From Lepidurus packardi (lineage: Eukaryota > Arthropoda > Branchiopoda > Notostraca > Triopsidae): 64,000 nucleotides of DNA. Shown here one piece after another: positions 14,662 through 27,105 of the stretch (the stretch's first letter is position 1; each line of letters starts with the position of its first letter). The translations under genes and the position numbers were made by a program. The stretch spans positions 5,642,001 through 5,706,000 of the forward strand of contig JAKZAN010000004.1 of the NCBI GenBank assembly GCA_023053545.1, written 5' to 3'. The notes below the pieces were generated by a model. The model was given only the letters and a program-made list of their open reading frames with translations, made no database searches and had not been told where the DNA came from.

Positions 14662-16418
14662 CTAAGCAGCGACTTTTTCATTGACTAAACTCGGTGTATC
14701 GTCTGAATTTAACTTATCTTCGTAATCTTGAGCTAGTTCAACCAATGGCGTTTCATCTAAATGGACTTTGCGTTGTCGTAGTTGATCAGGAGCTTCTGAG
14801 TGTTGAGGTGTGTAATCGTGCTCATCCCCTTGACGACTAGAAGACCTTTCCTCTTGCTCGGATAGATGTGGCGTAGAGCGACCTAACAGAAACTTACGTA
14901 TTAAGTTTCGAATCCATAAGCCGATTTAAGAACTTTGAATTTGTATTACCAGAAAAACTGGTGCTAGTAAGCCTGCTGCGCTTTGAATGACTCCAAAAGT
15001 ACTTATCCAAGGGTGTAAAACGATACTTAAGGTTGACACGATCGCGGAACTTTTGCGGTATGACAAGGCTGGTCGTAATAGTGTTTCCCAGGAAAAGAAT
15101 GAGAAAAACAACGGCCAAGGCTGGGACCTATAAAGAAGGGCTGTTTATACATTACTTTTTTTATTATTTTTATTTTGTGTGCCAAAAACCAACCTGCCAA
15201 ACTGCTTCGGGATGAAAGGAAAGCTGATACAAACCCCAAGCATTGTACAACTCGAACAAATAGCCAACGTAAAGGAAAGGCAGCAAGAAGCTGAGCCCTC
15301 GCCACATCCACGAATGGAACCCTTCAATCGTAATATCCATATCATGACGTTTACCCAAGGTCTTGAGACGGTACAAGCATCCTTGCTGGTATTTGAACTG
15401 CAAATACTGTACAAAACCTAAGAAAACACAAATATAAGTGAAGTGTTTTAACTTTGACGTAAAAAACTGTTAGAAAACTTACTAATATAGACATAGAACC
15501 ACATCAGCTGCTTGCGGAATTGATGATATGTCGCAGAATCAGGCCAAGTTAGTAAAATGCCTGCTAGGACGGTGGAAATAAAGTGATGTGCACGCCACCA
15601 GCCTTTAATATGCGACCCATTTACTTTCAATATAGACTCGCGTATAGTTAAGGTACAATAGTACCAAACTGCCAAGAACATGAAGCTCAAATCCAAAACC
15701 CTAGACAAAAAAATAGAACTGTATACAAGCCGAGAGAGAAACTGTCTACCTATAACTTGTCACAAGGTTGATGACTGAGAGCACCATTGCAATAGCGCTT
15801 AGAACTAGCTTGAACTTTTCGTATTCATCTTTATACTTGAATCTGAAATCCAGTGAGAATCAAGGTTATAAAATGTGTAGAGTAAAAACACGTGAAGCAT
15901 ACTTATCAGCCCTGTTGAGAATAGAAACATTAACGGAGCCCAAAATAATACTCAAGTAAAATCCATTCGATTTGGGCAAACCCTCCTTCATTTCGTTCAA
16001 CTGAGCTTCCCTTCGTAAAATATCCTTTTTTAAGCAATCGATCTTCTCCTTATCCTCGTCATTCTGAGCTTTAGCTCTAAAAGGAAGCACATTAAAAACA
16101 AACACATTACTTCTAAAAATTAATAAATACGGTATTTTAATACTTTTTCATTGCCGCTTTGACCAAACCCAATCTGTACTGTTGATGCTTAATATCATTC
16201 GTGCATTTTTGCTGCAAGTTGCAAAGCTCTTCTAGCTTTAATATATACTTTTTGTGGTCTGCCTGAAATAGAAAAAAATTTATCCAAGTCCCCAGAACCA
16301 TTCACAACACGAAAAATAAACTAAATAAATAAGGATTTACCTCGAGCGATTTATATTCATCAGCTAAATCAAACCAATCTTTGATACAGGAATCTATGTC
16401 GCTAACTATAAGATCCAT
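14662..16418 (-). CDS. TMEM120: TMEM120 (TMPIT) family membrane protein
   Basis: Eight exons, 16341-16418, 16144-16262, 15903-16076, 15750-15842, 15483-15700, 15194-15417, 14950-15127 and 14662-14882, join in phase to 434 residues. TMEM120A/B are nuclear-envelope and ER proteins with an N-terminal coiled coil and six membrane helices; a role in adipocyte biology and CoA binding has been reported. Seen here are the N-terminal Lys/Glu-rich coiled coil, the conserved [17 protein letters not shown] stretch, and the core motifs [19 protein letters not shown] and [16 protein letters not shown], which closely match human TMEM120A. The protein is about 90 residues longer than human TMEM120A, and most of the difference is a polar, acidic C-terminal tail coded by the last exon. 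Confidence 0.95.
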
Positions 16419-17588
16419 TCTTTTTTTTATATTAAACTACCAAATTCCAAGCTTAAATAACCACGACAATTTTCCTCAATACCAAGCCAACATTCTCAAG
16501 GCTCACAAACACTTGTGAAGTTGTTTACTCTCAAACACGACTTCCCCTATTTGCCGCTATTCGGCAGCTCGATCCCTGATAATATATTCATTCTCCGTGT
16601 CGCAAATCCGTGCCGTATTTATCAAAAGTTCTATAGCAACAGTAACGGAGCTGATTATATAGTTAAGGCAATATGGTTTCTCTGATAACCCAGTATATTT
16701 TGCATTTATATTTCGAGCTGATTAAATTAAAAACTGACATCACAGACACGGCGAAAAACGAACCTCTCGCAGCCACTATTCCCCCGATACCATTGCAGGG
16801 TTATCAATACCAGATACATGCGAAGATTCGTCTTCGCTCGAGGAAGAAACACTTCGCTGCCCATACAAATTCGGGTCTGAGGGGATCAAAGAAAATTATT
16901 ATATAATTCAGCATTATGCAATGGAATCATTCAGAAAATTAAAATGGAATTAATATAAACTAAACCAATGTAATGACCGGACAATTCACAAGACATCGAC
17001 AAAGCTAGACGTGGAACTTGTTCTCTAAATATAAACGACCAACATTATCAATTCAAACAAAGGTCCAGCACTGCTGTACAATCAGCTCCGACTTCAAACT
17101 AGTAAAGGATCCATAGCTCCATATAATTACATAAGCAAGAGACAGTCCATAGGACTGAACTTGGGAAGGGGCAAGGGCGAGGAATCGAAGTGCCAATGAA
17201 TTATAATAAGGAATAAATAAATATGTCCTGAACCAATCGGAAACCAAACGAGAGCATTATAAAAAAAAATAAAAAATTCCACCTATTATTACACAATAAC
17301 TGCAGCTCTCATTCCTTTGCCTTGTACACTTTTTGTTGTCGTTGGAACTCATCGTATGTCGATACCCGAAAAACGATACAGGATGGACTTGGGAGTTGAC
17401 GTTGGCATCTACCAAATGTACGATCACGTGTTAACAGAAAGTAACCAACAAAAAAAAATATAGAAAAAAGAGTCCCCCAAATGACCGCGCGGAAGCTAAA
17501 TATCACAAAACAAGTTCCTTCGATAAACACGTCGCAATAACGAAACGAAATGAATTTCTTCAAAATGAATGGGTCTTTTCCTGGATGT
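16419..17588. other. Intergenic region between TMEM120 and Spinster
   Basis: It holds the TMEM120 promoter side and the Spinster 3' end, both on the minus strand. I find no spliced coding evidence; the open frames present are short and lack recognisable domains. Confidence 0.5.
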
Positions 17589-20500
17589 TTACGACGTTAG
17601 TGCAGGCAAGGTCTCCTCCTCCTCAGGTGTGGAATCTCCTGCGTACAGTCTTGCCCGTCGATGACAAGGATCATCGCAAGGCGCAGGATCTTCTGCTCCA
17701 TCTATAACACGTCCAAAAGACAAAATCCCAACATTACATCAACCCTTGACACATAACAACTTAGACAAACGACGAAACGGAAACAAAGGAAAACTTCCCA
17801 AAACTAAAATAGATTAATTGTCACAAGCATAAATAAAAATAAGTTAGTCAGATTAGTAAATGGCTTTCACTGGCCGAAAATACAGTTGGTTTAATAACAC
17901 GCAGCCCAACTAACCTAAAACACGCGTAGCTTGGGGTATTTTGACTTTGATGGGCGTTTTGCATTCAAGCGGCATGCCGTTAGAGTACACTGCTAAAAAT
18001 CCATACGTTCTTTGTTTAAAAAAGGAATGCAAGGCTCATGAAATTAGCAAAAGCAAAAGCAAAAAAAATATAATAAGTAGTAAAGTTTTCAAATTTAAAA
18101 ATCATCACTCACTTTGCAGTGCTCGAGTGACCTTTGCTTTATCCTCTACTAGGTACCATGCTGACATCAAGAAGAAGGCTCCTCCGATGACCTCAACGAA
18201 GGCAGTAATAAAGAGGGCGTATTGCAACGCAGTGAATTCAACGTCCACATTGGTCATGTCAATGCTGGAGGAAGAACAATTCCAAGGGATAGGCGTTGGC
18301 GTATCCAATACTGACGGTACAGTTGAGTATAAACTTGCATTGTGACTAGGAGCTTGTAAAGGAATTTCAACCAAATTGGTGTCTGGTTTTAACACTCGTT
18401 TCAGGATCTCGGACACCTAATTAAATCCAACACTTAATTCAAACCTTTTTGTTCTTTTACAGGCTCTATCTTGTGTTTTACCTGTCCAATCAGGTACGGG
18501 CTTCCAGCATCCCCAAATGCGTGAGATACTAAGATCTGGAACGCTTCAGCAGTTGCTCTTCTGGTTGGAATTACCACATACTAAGACCATACCATATGTT
18601 AGATGGAAAACTAGACCCCGCAAACTCCAAAACCGACCCTCCCTTCCCCCCAAAACGGAAAGCTTAGTACAATCATACGAAACAAAATACAAAATCCCGG
18701 CGATTTAAAAAAAAAAAAACTTACAAGGAGGATATCGGCTACAATGGCCCAGTTCATGTTGAGGAATAATTCTCCAAAAAAGACTAGGGTAAAGCAGGCC
18801 GGCGTGCTCACCGGGGCCATGTACAAGGACGCGAGCATAAGAGGGGTGGACGCGAGAAGCCCAAAGGCACAGACCAAAGGGTCCGCCCGTGGATACCGTG
18901 TACGCAATTTCTGTCCCACAATTGAACCCAACGGCACGCCCACCAATCCGGAGATCATGGTAATCACACCGAAGATATAGGCGACACTAAACCAGAACAA
19001 AACAAACAAAAACGAAACATGAACCCCGGACAAGATCACATAAAGATGCACGTGGCCCCTTTCTCATAATCTCAAAGATCACAACATGATATCATCTCGA
19101 ACAAGATACGGTTTTTACGAGAAAAATGAGCGTATTGATATCAGTAACTCCAAACTCGTAATCCTCTGTTTGGTTCCTGATTACAAATTAATCTTAATAA
19201 AAAAAATCCGCAAGCTCATTGATACGTAAACGACACAATTCACCCAGATAAGATACTCCTTACCAAGAGAATATCCCCGCAAATAGCCCAGTTGAGGTTT
19301 AAGAAAAACTGAGCAAAGAAGGCCACCACAAAGGTGGCGGGTGTGTTATAGCCAGCTAAAACAAAGGCCAAATAGATGAACGGCACCGAAATTATTAAGC
19401 CGACTCCGCAAACCAAAGAATCCGCGGTTTCGAACTTGGTACGCAACTTCTGACCCATCCAGGAACCCAAAAGAACGCCAGAGATACCTGCTATAATCGC
19501 GATCACCCCAAACACCATCGATATTCTATAGATTTCGAACATTTCGGTCACGTCATTTTCGTTAAAAAAAACGCGACATGCACGTCCGCCCTGCAGGTAC
19601 ATAACAAGAAATAACGGTCAGCTTACTCATCCATGGAGACATTTTCCTGGCCAGGCTGATTAGCCAAACCCAAGGTAATGAACTTAGGACCCCACCATGC
19701 CAAGGCTCCAGCTACGAAGGCTACACACATGGAAGCGACGGTCGAAAGCATAAAACTGCGACTGAAATAATCGAAAAAGGGAGTAAATTACGTTGTTAAC
19801 CCAACCAGATTACATAATACACATCTATTATATAAAAAAAAAACATACTTCTTGCAAAGTGACTTTATGTCAGCCCACCACGAGGTTGGCTTTAAATGCG
19901 AACCTTCACTTTCTCCACGAGGTGGGTCACGCATAACGAATAAAACCAGGAGTACCGCAACTGCGCCCAAGATCGGCGTCACGCGTAGGCCCCACTGCCA
20001 AGTTTTTCCCAGTTTGGCGAACTCTGAGCCCACGATGTAACCCAGACCACTGATTTAAGAATGAAACGACATAAAGTTCACTGTCATGAACTTTTTTTTT
20101 CTGTTATTAAACGATTACCTTCCAACCGGAATAGCGAAGTAAAATAAAGCGAGCATTTTTGAGCGCGTATCCTTCACAAACAAGTCACTAATGATAGTAG
20201 GTGCTATTGTGGAATAACTAGCTTCGCCAATGCCAACCATTGCTCGGAAGCTAATGAACCAATGGAAGTTCTAGAAAACCATAAACATTAATTAGAATAT
20301 AACGAGTAGTAAACGATAATGTTGGGCTTGTTTAGATCTATTATTTACGTCAGCAAACGATCCCAGTAAGGTCGTTAAGCTCCAGAGGAAAATTCCGCTG
20401 GCCATAAGTGATCGGCGCGAGTATCTGTCTCCCAAGTAGCCAAACAACGGCGCGAAGACCATGTAGGAGAGAATGAACGCAGTTTGCAGCAAGCCTCCTT

Positions 20501-21810
20501 CCGTGTCACCGATATTGTAGAAGCACTGTATGTCCGTCAAGATACCTGTGGAGATATTCGGAACTATAGTCGTCGATATTCGAGTTTCATAAAACCGTAC
20601 AAATGTCTTTATATTCAACAAATTAAAATTCTGATAATTTATCATAACACAAAGCCGCACAACGACGACATTTATCAGCCGACCTCTTGACGTCACAGAG
20701 GGGCTCAAAATAATACGTATTTTTTTGGAAGGCTTCCTTTGGCATAAGAACTGAGCTGGCACAAGCAAAGGGACTCAAAATATGCTGTGACAAGCCAGAA
20801 ACGCGAAAACGTGGATTTGTTTTGCGAGTATTTTTAAGCGCAGAGGAAAGAATTTACGGTCCGGGCTTGGTTCCAATTTGTGGCGCAGCGAATGCTACGT
20901 TAATCAGGACTCTTCAGCTTAAAGCTGGATTTAAACTTCCTATCAGTTCAAACGAACGTACGGGCAAAAAACGGGGCTATTTGTTTTGAGAAAAAAGATC
21001 CTATGATAAGGACTAACACAAAAAGATAGGACAGCGTAGTACAGACAAGGTTTGTAGTATACAGAAGAAAATTTATACAAGTCTAACGAGGGAAAGAGGT
21101 CGCAATAATTCTTTTGGCTTTCCTGATGCCAGTAGCTCTTTCCGGTTCGAACGAATTATTGTACGTATGTATATGCAAACCTAGTCCCACTTTACGTGAA
21201 TGGAATAATCGTATTTGGAATAAGTCTGTTCTTATAGCCCTGTACGCAAGAGGGAACGCATTATGAGGGTTATACTCCAGATTAATTCGTCTTTATGAGC
21301 TTAGGGGGTTCGTAGAGACAGCTCCATAGCAGGCAATGTAAAGGCAGATGTGCTCGCTCATAAATGGTCCTAGAAATTTGGCCTTGCAGAAGCTGACACA
21401 ACATGCATAATTACGCTAAAGACGTTTGTTACCTAAGTACAATGTAAGATAACCCTAAAGGACTTTGGACAAACACTATCCGTTATAGTAACGGACACGG
21501 AAAAGGCTAAAGTTGGTAAAAACTTACCTGCTAAGGTAAATCTGTCCATATAGTTGATCAGATTGACAAAGCAGAGAATGGACACCGTAATTATTTCTGC
21601 TCTTGTAACTTTGGCTTCTGGTCGCTGGAAATCTTCTGTTGATGTCGACTCTGGTGTTCGCAGGCCTTTCTCACCACCATGATTATTTGGTTTATAGTCC
21701 ACCATTGGTCCTGTTTGTGCTATTACACTGCCGCTGTACTCTTCATGCCGGATCAGCTCCTGTCGCGAACTGTTGGCTCGAATACCTCCTGTAGTTGAAG
21801 TAGTATCCAT
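17589..21810 (-). CDS. SPNS: Spinster-type lysosomal transporter (MFS, SPNS family)
   Basis: Exons 21528-21810, 20349-20545, 20119-20270, 19849-20049, 19627-19761, then either 19264-19525 or 18725-18986, then 18482-18580, 18113-18416 and 17589-17701 join in phase to 581 residues. SPNS proteins export lysophospholipids or sphingosine-1-phosphate from lysosomes or cells. Diagnostic motifs are [19 protein letters not shown]-like [43 protein letters not shown] and [12 protein letters not shown], all matching human SPNS1. Exon 6 exists in two homologous versions (listed separately). The first intron is about 980 bp, the longest in the gene. A TATA-containing promoter and a non-coding first exon are likely near 22.0 kb. 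Confidence 0.95.
18725..18986 (-). other. SPNS: Spinster alternative exon 6B
   Basis: This is the second 262-nt version of exon 6, coding for the aligned segment with [17 protein letters not shown] and [12 protein letters not shown]. It has its own TGGTTTAG acceptor and GTAAGT donor. Its sequence is closer to human SPNS1 ([20 protein letters not shown]) than exon 6A, so 6B looks like the ancestral version. Confidence 0.85.
19264..19525 (-). other. SPNS: Spinster alternative exon 6A
   Basis: This 262-nt exon codes for a membrane-spanning section containing [17 protein letters not shown] and [12 protein letters not shown]. It is flanked by a TCTATAG acceptor and a GTAAGG donor. Start and end phases are identical to those of exon 6B. 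Because 262 is not a multiple of three, including both copies would shift the frame, so only one can be used per transcript. Confidence 0.85.
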
Positions 21811-22746
21811 AGTTTTGCTTTGGGCAGCCCTCTTATTGCTTGACTCAGCTCAAGACTTGGCGGTTAATCAGATGCTGACTGTGAATAAAAGTTTGCAGCG
21901 ACAACTTCCTGCAAAGAGATAAACGTCCACAAGATACACATCAACATTACTTCTCTTCCTTTTAAAATGACTTACTTACTTACTATGATTCTGCTTGCAT
22001 CAAACTCTTTTCGTTTACACCCTTTCACTAGCACCGCTTTATTAGTAGCACTAGAGCAACCGTCTATATAACCCCGCCCAGCAACCTCACGCGGTTCCTA
22101 CTGCCGGCAAATAAGAAAGCAGGGCAAACATGACGTAAACAGTCGGTCGTACGATAACCAGCTTGGCCAAATCAACAGAACTATCAAACTTTTAATGAAC
22201 ATGGTCACAATTCATAAAAATATAAAGATTATATTTATTTTAATTTTTAGCAATAAACAAGTTTCAGTAATGTAGTACTTCATTCATAACCGTTGTGGTT
22301 AATTTATCGATTGCCTGAAGACGTAATATTACGACCTGACCTCTAGGGTCTAAGTGGATCACCCTATACGAAGGAAACAAGAACCCTTACTATCGACTAA
22401 TTTGTATCCAAATCAAAGCTTTTAGAGTATAGACAATCACCCTACGAATCTATAGAATTCTATAATTCAATTTCATTAAGAGAACTTCTCATAAAAAACA
22501 AGCTTTGATTTTAAAATGAATGTGTTACAGTAGTGTTAGATTTGAGAGGTTTCAACTTTTGAATCCGGGCGGGAACAATAGTCGACTTTTCCTAATTCCG
22601 ATATTTTTCTCGATGCTGTTTGCAATGGTCGATACTTAATAACTATAGCAACGGTTGCTCCGGTAATCCCCCAGTCTTGTAAATAATAACACTTAGTTAT
22701 TCTTTAGTTTTAAGAGTTTACGCGCGGCATCCTTTGATATGAGACT
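21811..22746. other. Intergenic region between divergent Spinster and PHETA genes
   Basis: It probably contains both promoters. A run of overlapping donors (GTAAGTAAGTAAG on the minus strand at about 21971-21983) suggests a non-coding Spinster first exon just upstream. Nothing else is recognised. Confidence 0.5.
22063..22080 (-). promoter_or_regulatory. Putative TATA box and GC box of Spinster
   Basis: On the minus strand GGGCGGGG is followed at once by TTATATAG. It lies about 80 nt upstream of the tandem donor that would end a non-coding first exon, so a start site near 22030 fits. Confidence 0.45.
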
Positions 22747-23587
22747 ATGAAAATTAATGAGAAAAATCTAATCGTCTTTGCTGCAGCAAGCACCCCTGTT
22801 GACAAAGAAGGATGGCTTTCGAAACGCGGTGAAGTAAACCGGAGCTACTCCAGGAGATGGTTTGTTTTGAAAGGAAACTTGCTCTTTTACTTTGAAAAGA
22901 ACACGGATAAAGAACCCTTGGGCCTTATCATATTAGAAGGATGCTCAATTGGTATGCTGCTTTCGCACTCGACCCTTTAAACAAAATCTCTGATTAAAAT
23001 GGTCGTTTGGCAATTTAGAGCTTTGTGAAGAGGAAGAATCCTTTTGCTTTCAAGTTGCCTTTCATGGAGCTGGTGATCGTACTTATATTTTGTCTGCCGA
23101 CAGCCAGGAGAATATGGAGTCTTGGATGAAAGCCTTGGCATGTGCCTCAATTGATTACATACAGCTCCGCGTGGCTGATCTTCAGCGACAAGTGGACGAG
23201 CTTACCGGTAACGGATGTCTTTAATTACATGGCTCCACTACATCACTCAATTGTTAAACATCCTTTGTAACTCCCCCAGAATTCGAAAAAATGCAGCAAC
23301 TTCAGTCCCTTTCACTGCTCCAGGAAGAGAACCAAGCTGCCGTGGCCTCTGTTATTTCCATTCCGCCGCCACGACCAAGAATCAACCCATTCCACGTGGA
23401 AGCGAAATCTTCAGTATTAACACGTCACGCTGCAGGTGTGGCACCCAGTGCAAACGGCAGCGCACCAATTACCAGTGCCATACGAAGGAAAGTATTCAGT
23501 GAATTCCACGAAAAATACGGAAGCTCAATTAAACGATTAAGGACCGCCTGGCTACAGAACCAAGCCCAGGATTTAATCACTCTGTGA
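22747..23587 (+). CDS. PHETA: Sesquipedalian/PHETA family PH-domain protein
   Basis: Three exons, 22747-22951, 23019-23207 and 23280-23587, join in phase to 233 residues (human PHETA1 is 249). PHETA proteins bind OCRL/INPP5B on endosomes and support endosome-to-Golgi and recycling traffic. The N-terminus MKINEKNL matches the MKLNERS start of human PHETA1. A PH domain follows at about 17-118 with GWLSKRGE, RRWFVLKGNLLFYFE and a final ESWMKALACA helix. A coiled coil (LQRQVDELTEFEKMQQLQ) and a C-terminal EFHEKYG segment resemble the phenylalanine-histidine motif that binds OCRL. The gene converges with RNF25, whose stop is only about 150 bp away. Confidence 0.9.
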
Positions 23588-23739
23588 TGTTAAAACTAAA
23601 GAATTGTAAAACTTATAAGGCCAAAAAATAAACCTTTCTCCGCTTTGAGAAATCACACAAAAATTGTTCTCGGTCTACTACTGTATAGCCCCGGACACGA
23701 TACTGACAAAGCTGCTTTCCATCTACACTGCTGCCATTG

Positions 23740-25454
23740 TCACCTTTTTGGAAATCCTGGAGGCGCTCGCACTTGCTTTCGCCCCGCCCTACCGTTCGAC
23801 GGTCCTGGCTCTTGCGGCTGGAGGTTTAGAGCGGCCAAGGAGTTCACAGGAATGGCCCTATCTACAACGCAGCTACTAAAGTTGGCATTAATCGGCCCAA
23901 CAGCTTCTGACGTCTCCGACGAACTGGAATGTACTGTAGGCCTAGGAAACGTACGCTTGGGACCTCGATGGTGCCGCGTATTAGGCCCGTTATACCTCGG
24001 ACAAGGGCCGCTGTCATAGCTAAAAGGCGGGCGATAGGAAACTCCGCCTCCAAATCTCGGCCCATGACCAAAATCTCGACGAACATGATGGTGTACTTGG
24101 TCTCTGTGATGACCATTGGTTGGATATGGTGGCTTGGGATGAGCGCCAGAACTAGACTGCGGCGGAGCTGGAGGATTAGGTTCAGGAGAATTCATAAACA
24201 CTCCAGCTACTACGCTTGTTTCGACATGATTACCAGGATTCAACAAGCCATTCTCTTCCCTCTAAAAGAATTAAAAAATGTCGAATCTATAATATTTAAT
24301 GAACAGTTCAAGCTTACGTCTTGTGTTATTAGCAAGATACGAGTGCTATCCGCTTCGGTATCAATAATTCCACCTCTGCCTTTCTGTTTGGCGTACAGAT
24401 CACTCATTTCTGTTCGCCAGACCAGCTGCTGCCTCGTTTCCTGTCCGACGCGGTATAAAACATCGTTTTCAGCCTCTTTTGGGGGAGGAGCTAACGCCAG
24501 GTGAACAGGATCTATTTTCAAAGGTTCCCGACAAACCGCACATGTAGTCTAAAAATCCCCTACAAAATCATTGATGTCTAAATGAAAGTCCATTTTTACT
24601 TCATTTTCAGGTTTTTTCTTCCCTAGCTGTTCTACGTAATCTTTCTCTAGCTCTTTAAACTGCTGTAGGCAAGCTGTGATGTAACGTCCCAAGCAATGGC
24701 AATGATAATGGTGATAGCAGCCCGTAACAGTGATTGCATCGCTATCAACAAACCCGTACAGGCAGATTGGACACGTGCCTACCGGTCGGTTACATAACGT
24801 CAGCTGGTCTTTGACTAGCTAAAATATGAAATTACGTTAATATTACTTTTGATAACTTGTTCAATATTACTTGGATAACTTCATACAATACAGGAAGTCC
24901 CTTGTACTCCTCGCACTTTGCAAAGCATTTCGACAGAATTGAATTACAGAACTCATCACTGAGACCTCGTGGACTGCTTATAAGTACTTTGGGAGCTTGC
25001 TCGGGGTAATCAAATGGGAGCTTTAAGGTTAAAACTAAGCATACGTATTGTTGGTCGGGATCATCGGCTGTAGATGGATAAAGCTTAGTAGACAGACAAC
25101 AAGGCCTTCTGTAAGAAAAAAAAACGATATTTCGTTAGACATGGGAAATTATCTACGTTAAACGTTGAAACTTTATACCCTTTCGTGTATTCGACATCAA
25201 GTTCCTCAATGAAAATAGCTTTCAATGCCTCGATTTCTTCAATGACTCTGAAAAAGAAAAAAATCGATCCCTTATTTCTTGTCTCCCGACTTTCACTTTG
25301 TTATGCCCGCTGAGAACGAGAATTTGACACTAATGTAAGCAGAAGTCGAACAGAAATCAGAATTATTGGACTTATTTCATAACTTTAATTTAAATACAAC
25401 ACAAGGACACTTACGTTTACACAAGATTACTACTTACGCTTCATTTTGATCCAT
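23740..25454 (-). CDS. RNF25: RNF25-type RWD-RING E3 ubiquitin ligase
   Basis: Six exons, 25438-25454, 25179-25247, 24871-25108, 24600-24818, 24318-24548 and 23740-24261, join in phase to 431 residues (human RNF25 is 459). RNF25 (AO7) is an E3 ligase acting on stalled ribosomes and in NF-kB signalling. Residues 3 to about 110 form an RWD domain with the YPEQAP turn. The RING begins at CPICL, continues with CYHHYHCHCLGRYI and closes with CAVCREPL, the split spacing seen in human RNF25. The long C-terminal exon is Pro/His/Gly-rich and disordered. The first coding exon is only 17 nt (MDQNE plus two bases). Confidence 0.92.
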
Positions 25455-27035
25455 TGTGAAAGAAATAAAAAAAAATTTAAGTGTATTTCGTAAGCAAGCA
25501 CAAACAATCTCAAACAGTATAAACAAAGGGAACGTCGGATCGAACTAAACTCTAAACGGTGATCCGTGATTGTGTTCTGGAAACCCATCGGAGCACTCAG
25601 TGAATCTTCACTGAGTCTTGACTGAATGCGTTCATTTCCCTTCTTCGGTGTCTGGAAAGTGGAAAGCAAACTTTGGAATTTAGACGATAGGATATGAAAA
25701 CTGTCCGCAGGCAGCCATTTTACTAATGTATTCTCGTGCCCATATTTCTTAGTGTCTTTTAATGTTATTTGTCTTTACAACTACAATACTGTCTTTTCAT
25801 TTTAATTAAATTAAAGAAACTTTCGTAGCGAGTGAAGCCGCTTGTTATTACTACCATAAACTAATTCCGCAGTCTGAAAAATTCCAAAAACAACCCAAAA
25901 AACAAACCCGGTAAGCTTTTGTGATCGAATGACAGTTTCCTAATGCATTTAGTCAATAAATAAATTACCGAACCAATGGATTGTCTTTGACGATTGACCC
26001 ATAATCCATACCGTACCTAGATTAAGTAAATTAGCATCGGAATCCATTTACACACTACTTTTATATACTCAAAAAGTGCTGACAAGTGACACAGAAAATA
26101 TTTAGAAAATACCACCATCTAATGTGTATAGTATATAGCTTTCACTGTTTTCCTGCTTAATAAAAAATTTGAGGTATTTATATATTAGCGAGCATTATAT
26201 ACTCTGCTGTTACAAACTTGGGTATTACACTAATCGTAATATGATATAGCTTAGCGAGGTGTTACACTCTTACAACGAACTCTTTAAAAAAATGCCTAGT
26301 GGGTAAGTCAATGAACTAATAAAAATAATTACATATTCAGTTCATGCAAGAGCCAATAAGCACTATCTGTTTATTGAGTTAATTGAAGATTGTCATAGAG
26401 TTCCGAGTTCAAATCTGAATTCTCTATCGGAATGATTGATTCGAAGGTTAAAAGGAGGAAACGCTCTCAATCCGATCTTACGGGAACCATTAACGTTATG
26501 TTTAGCGCAAATCCTTTAATGTGTGATTTCATCAAGGAAATTGATAAAAAAAAGTAAAGGGCGGAAATTTTTGCGTTTCATTAAATTAAATGCACAACAG
26601 TGCCATTAATAATGTAAACTCGAGAGCACATAAGACACACCTTTTCTGTTCTGCTCAAATAAATGTGAAAGCCAAATAAGTTGTCAGTACATCAAGATTT
26701 GCGTGAACATTCCATCAAGATTTGTGGTCATACGCAAATGGAAGAAATGACTCAATGAAGGAAACCTCCGTGAGTGCATGTTAGGCGGAAGAATCAAAAA
26801 ACAAATTTATGAGTTCCGTTAGGGCAACCAAATATTAGTAGTTTTGGTACAATGGGTTTTTCGAATAAAAAATTGTTCTTAACATAAAATATGTGTAAAA
26901 TATGTGTTTTTAATATGTAAAATATGAACAATAGAGACTTGAGTTGTCTACATATTACCGACTTGATTACCCCTGAAAGTATTGCAAATATAAACTAACA
27001 ACTAAGAGAGGAGGCTTATATGGTTGACCCTTCTT

Positions 27036-27105
27036 TCTACTCTCTGCCAATTCTACTCTCTAATCTCTACTCTCTACTCTCCATTCTACTTTCTACTGCC
27101 TGCCA
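27036..27105. repeat. Pyrimidine-rich TCTACTCTC low-complexity tract
   Basis: Degenerate repeats of a CTACTCT unit form a polypyrimidine stretch. It has no coding sense. Confidence 0.6.
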
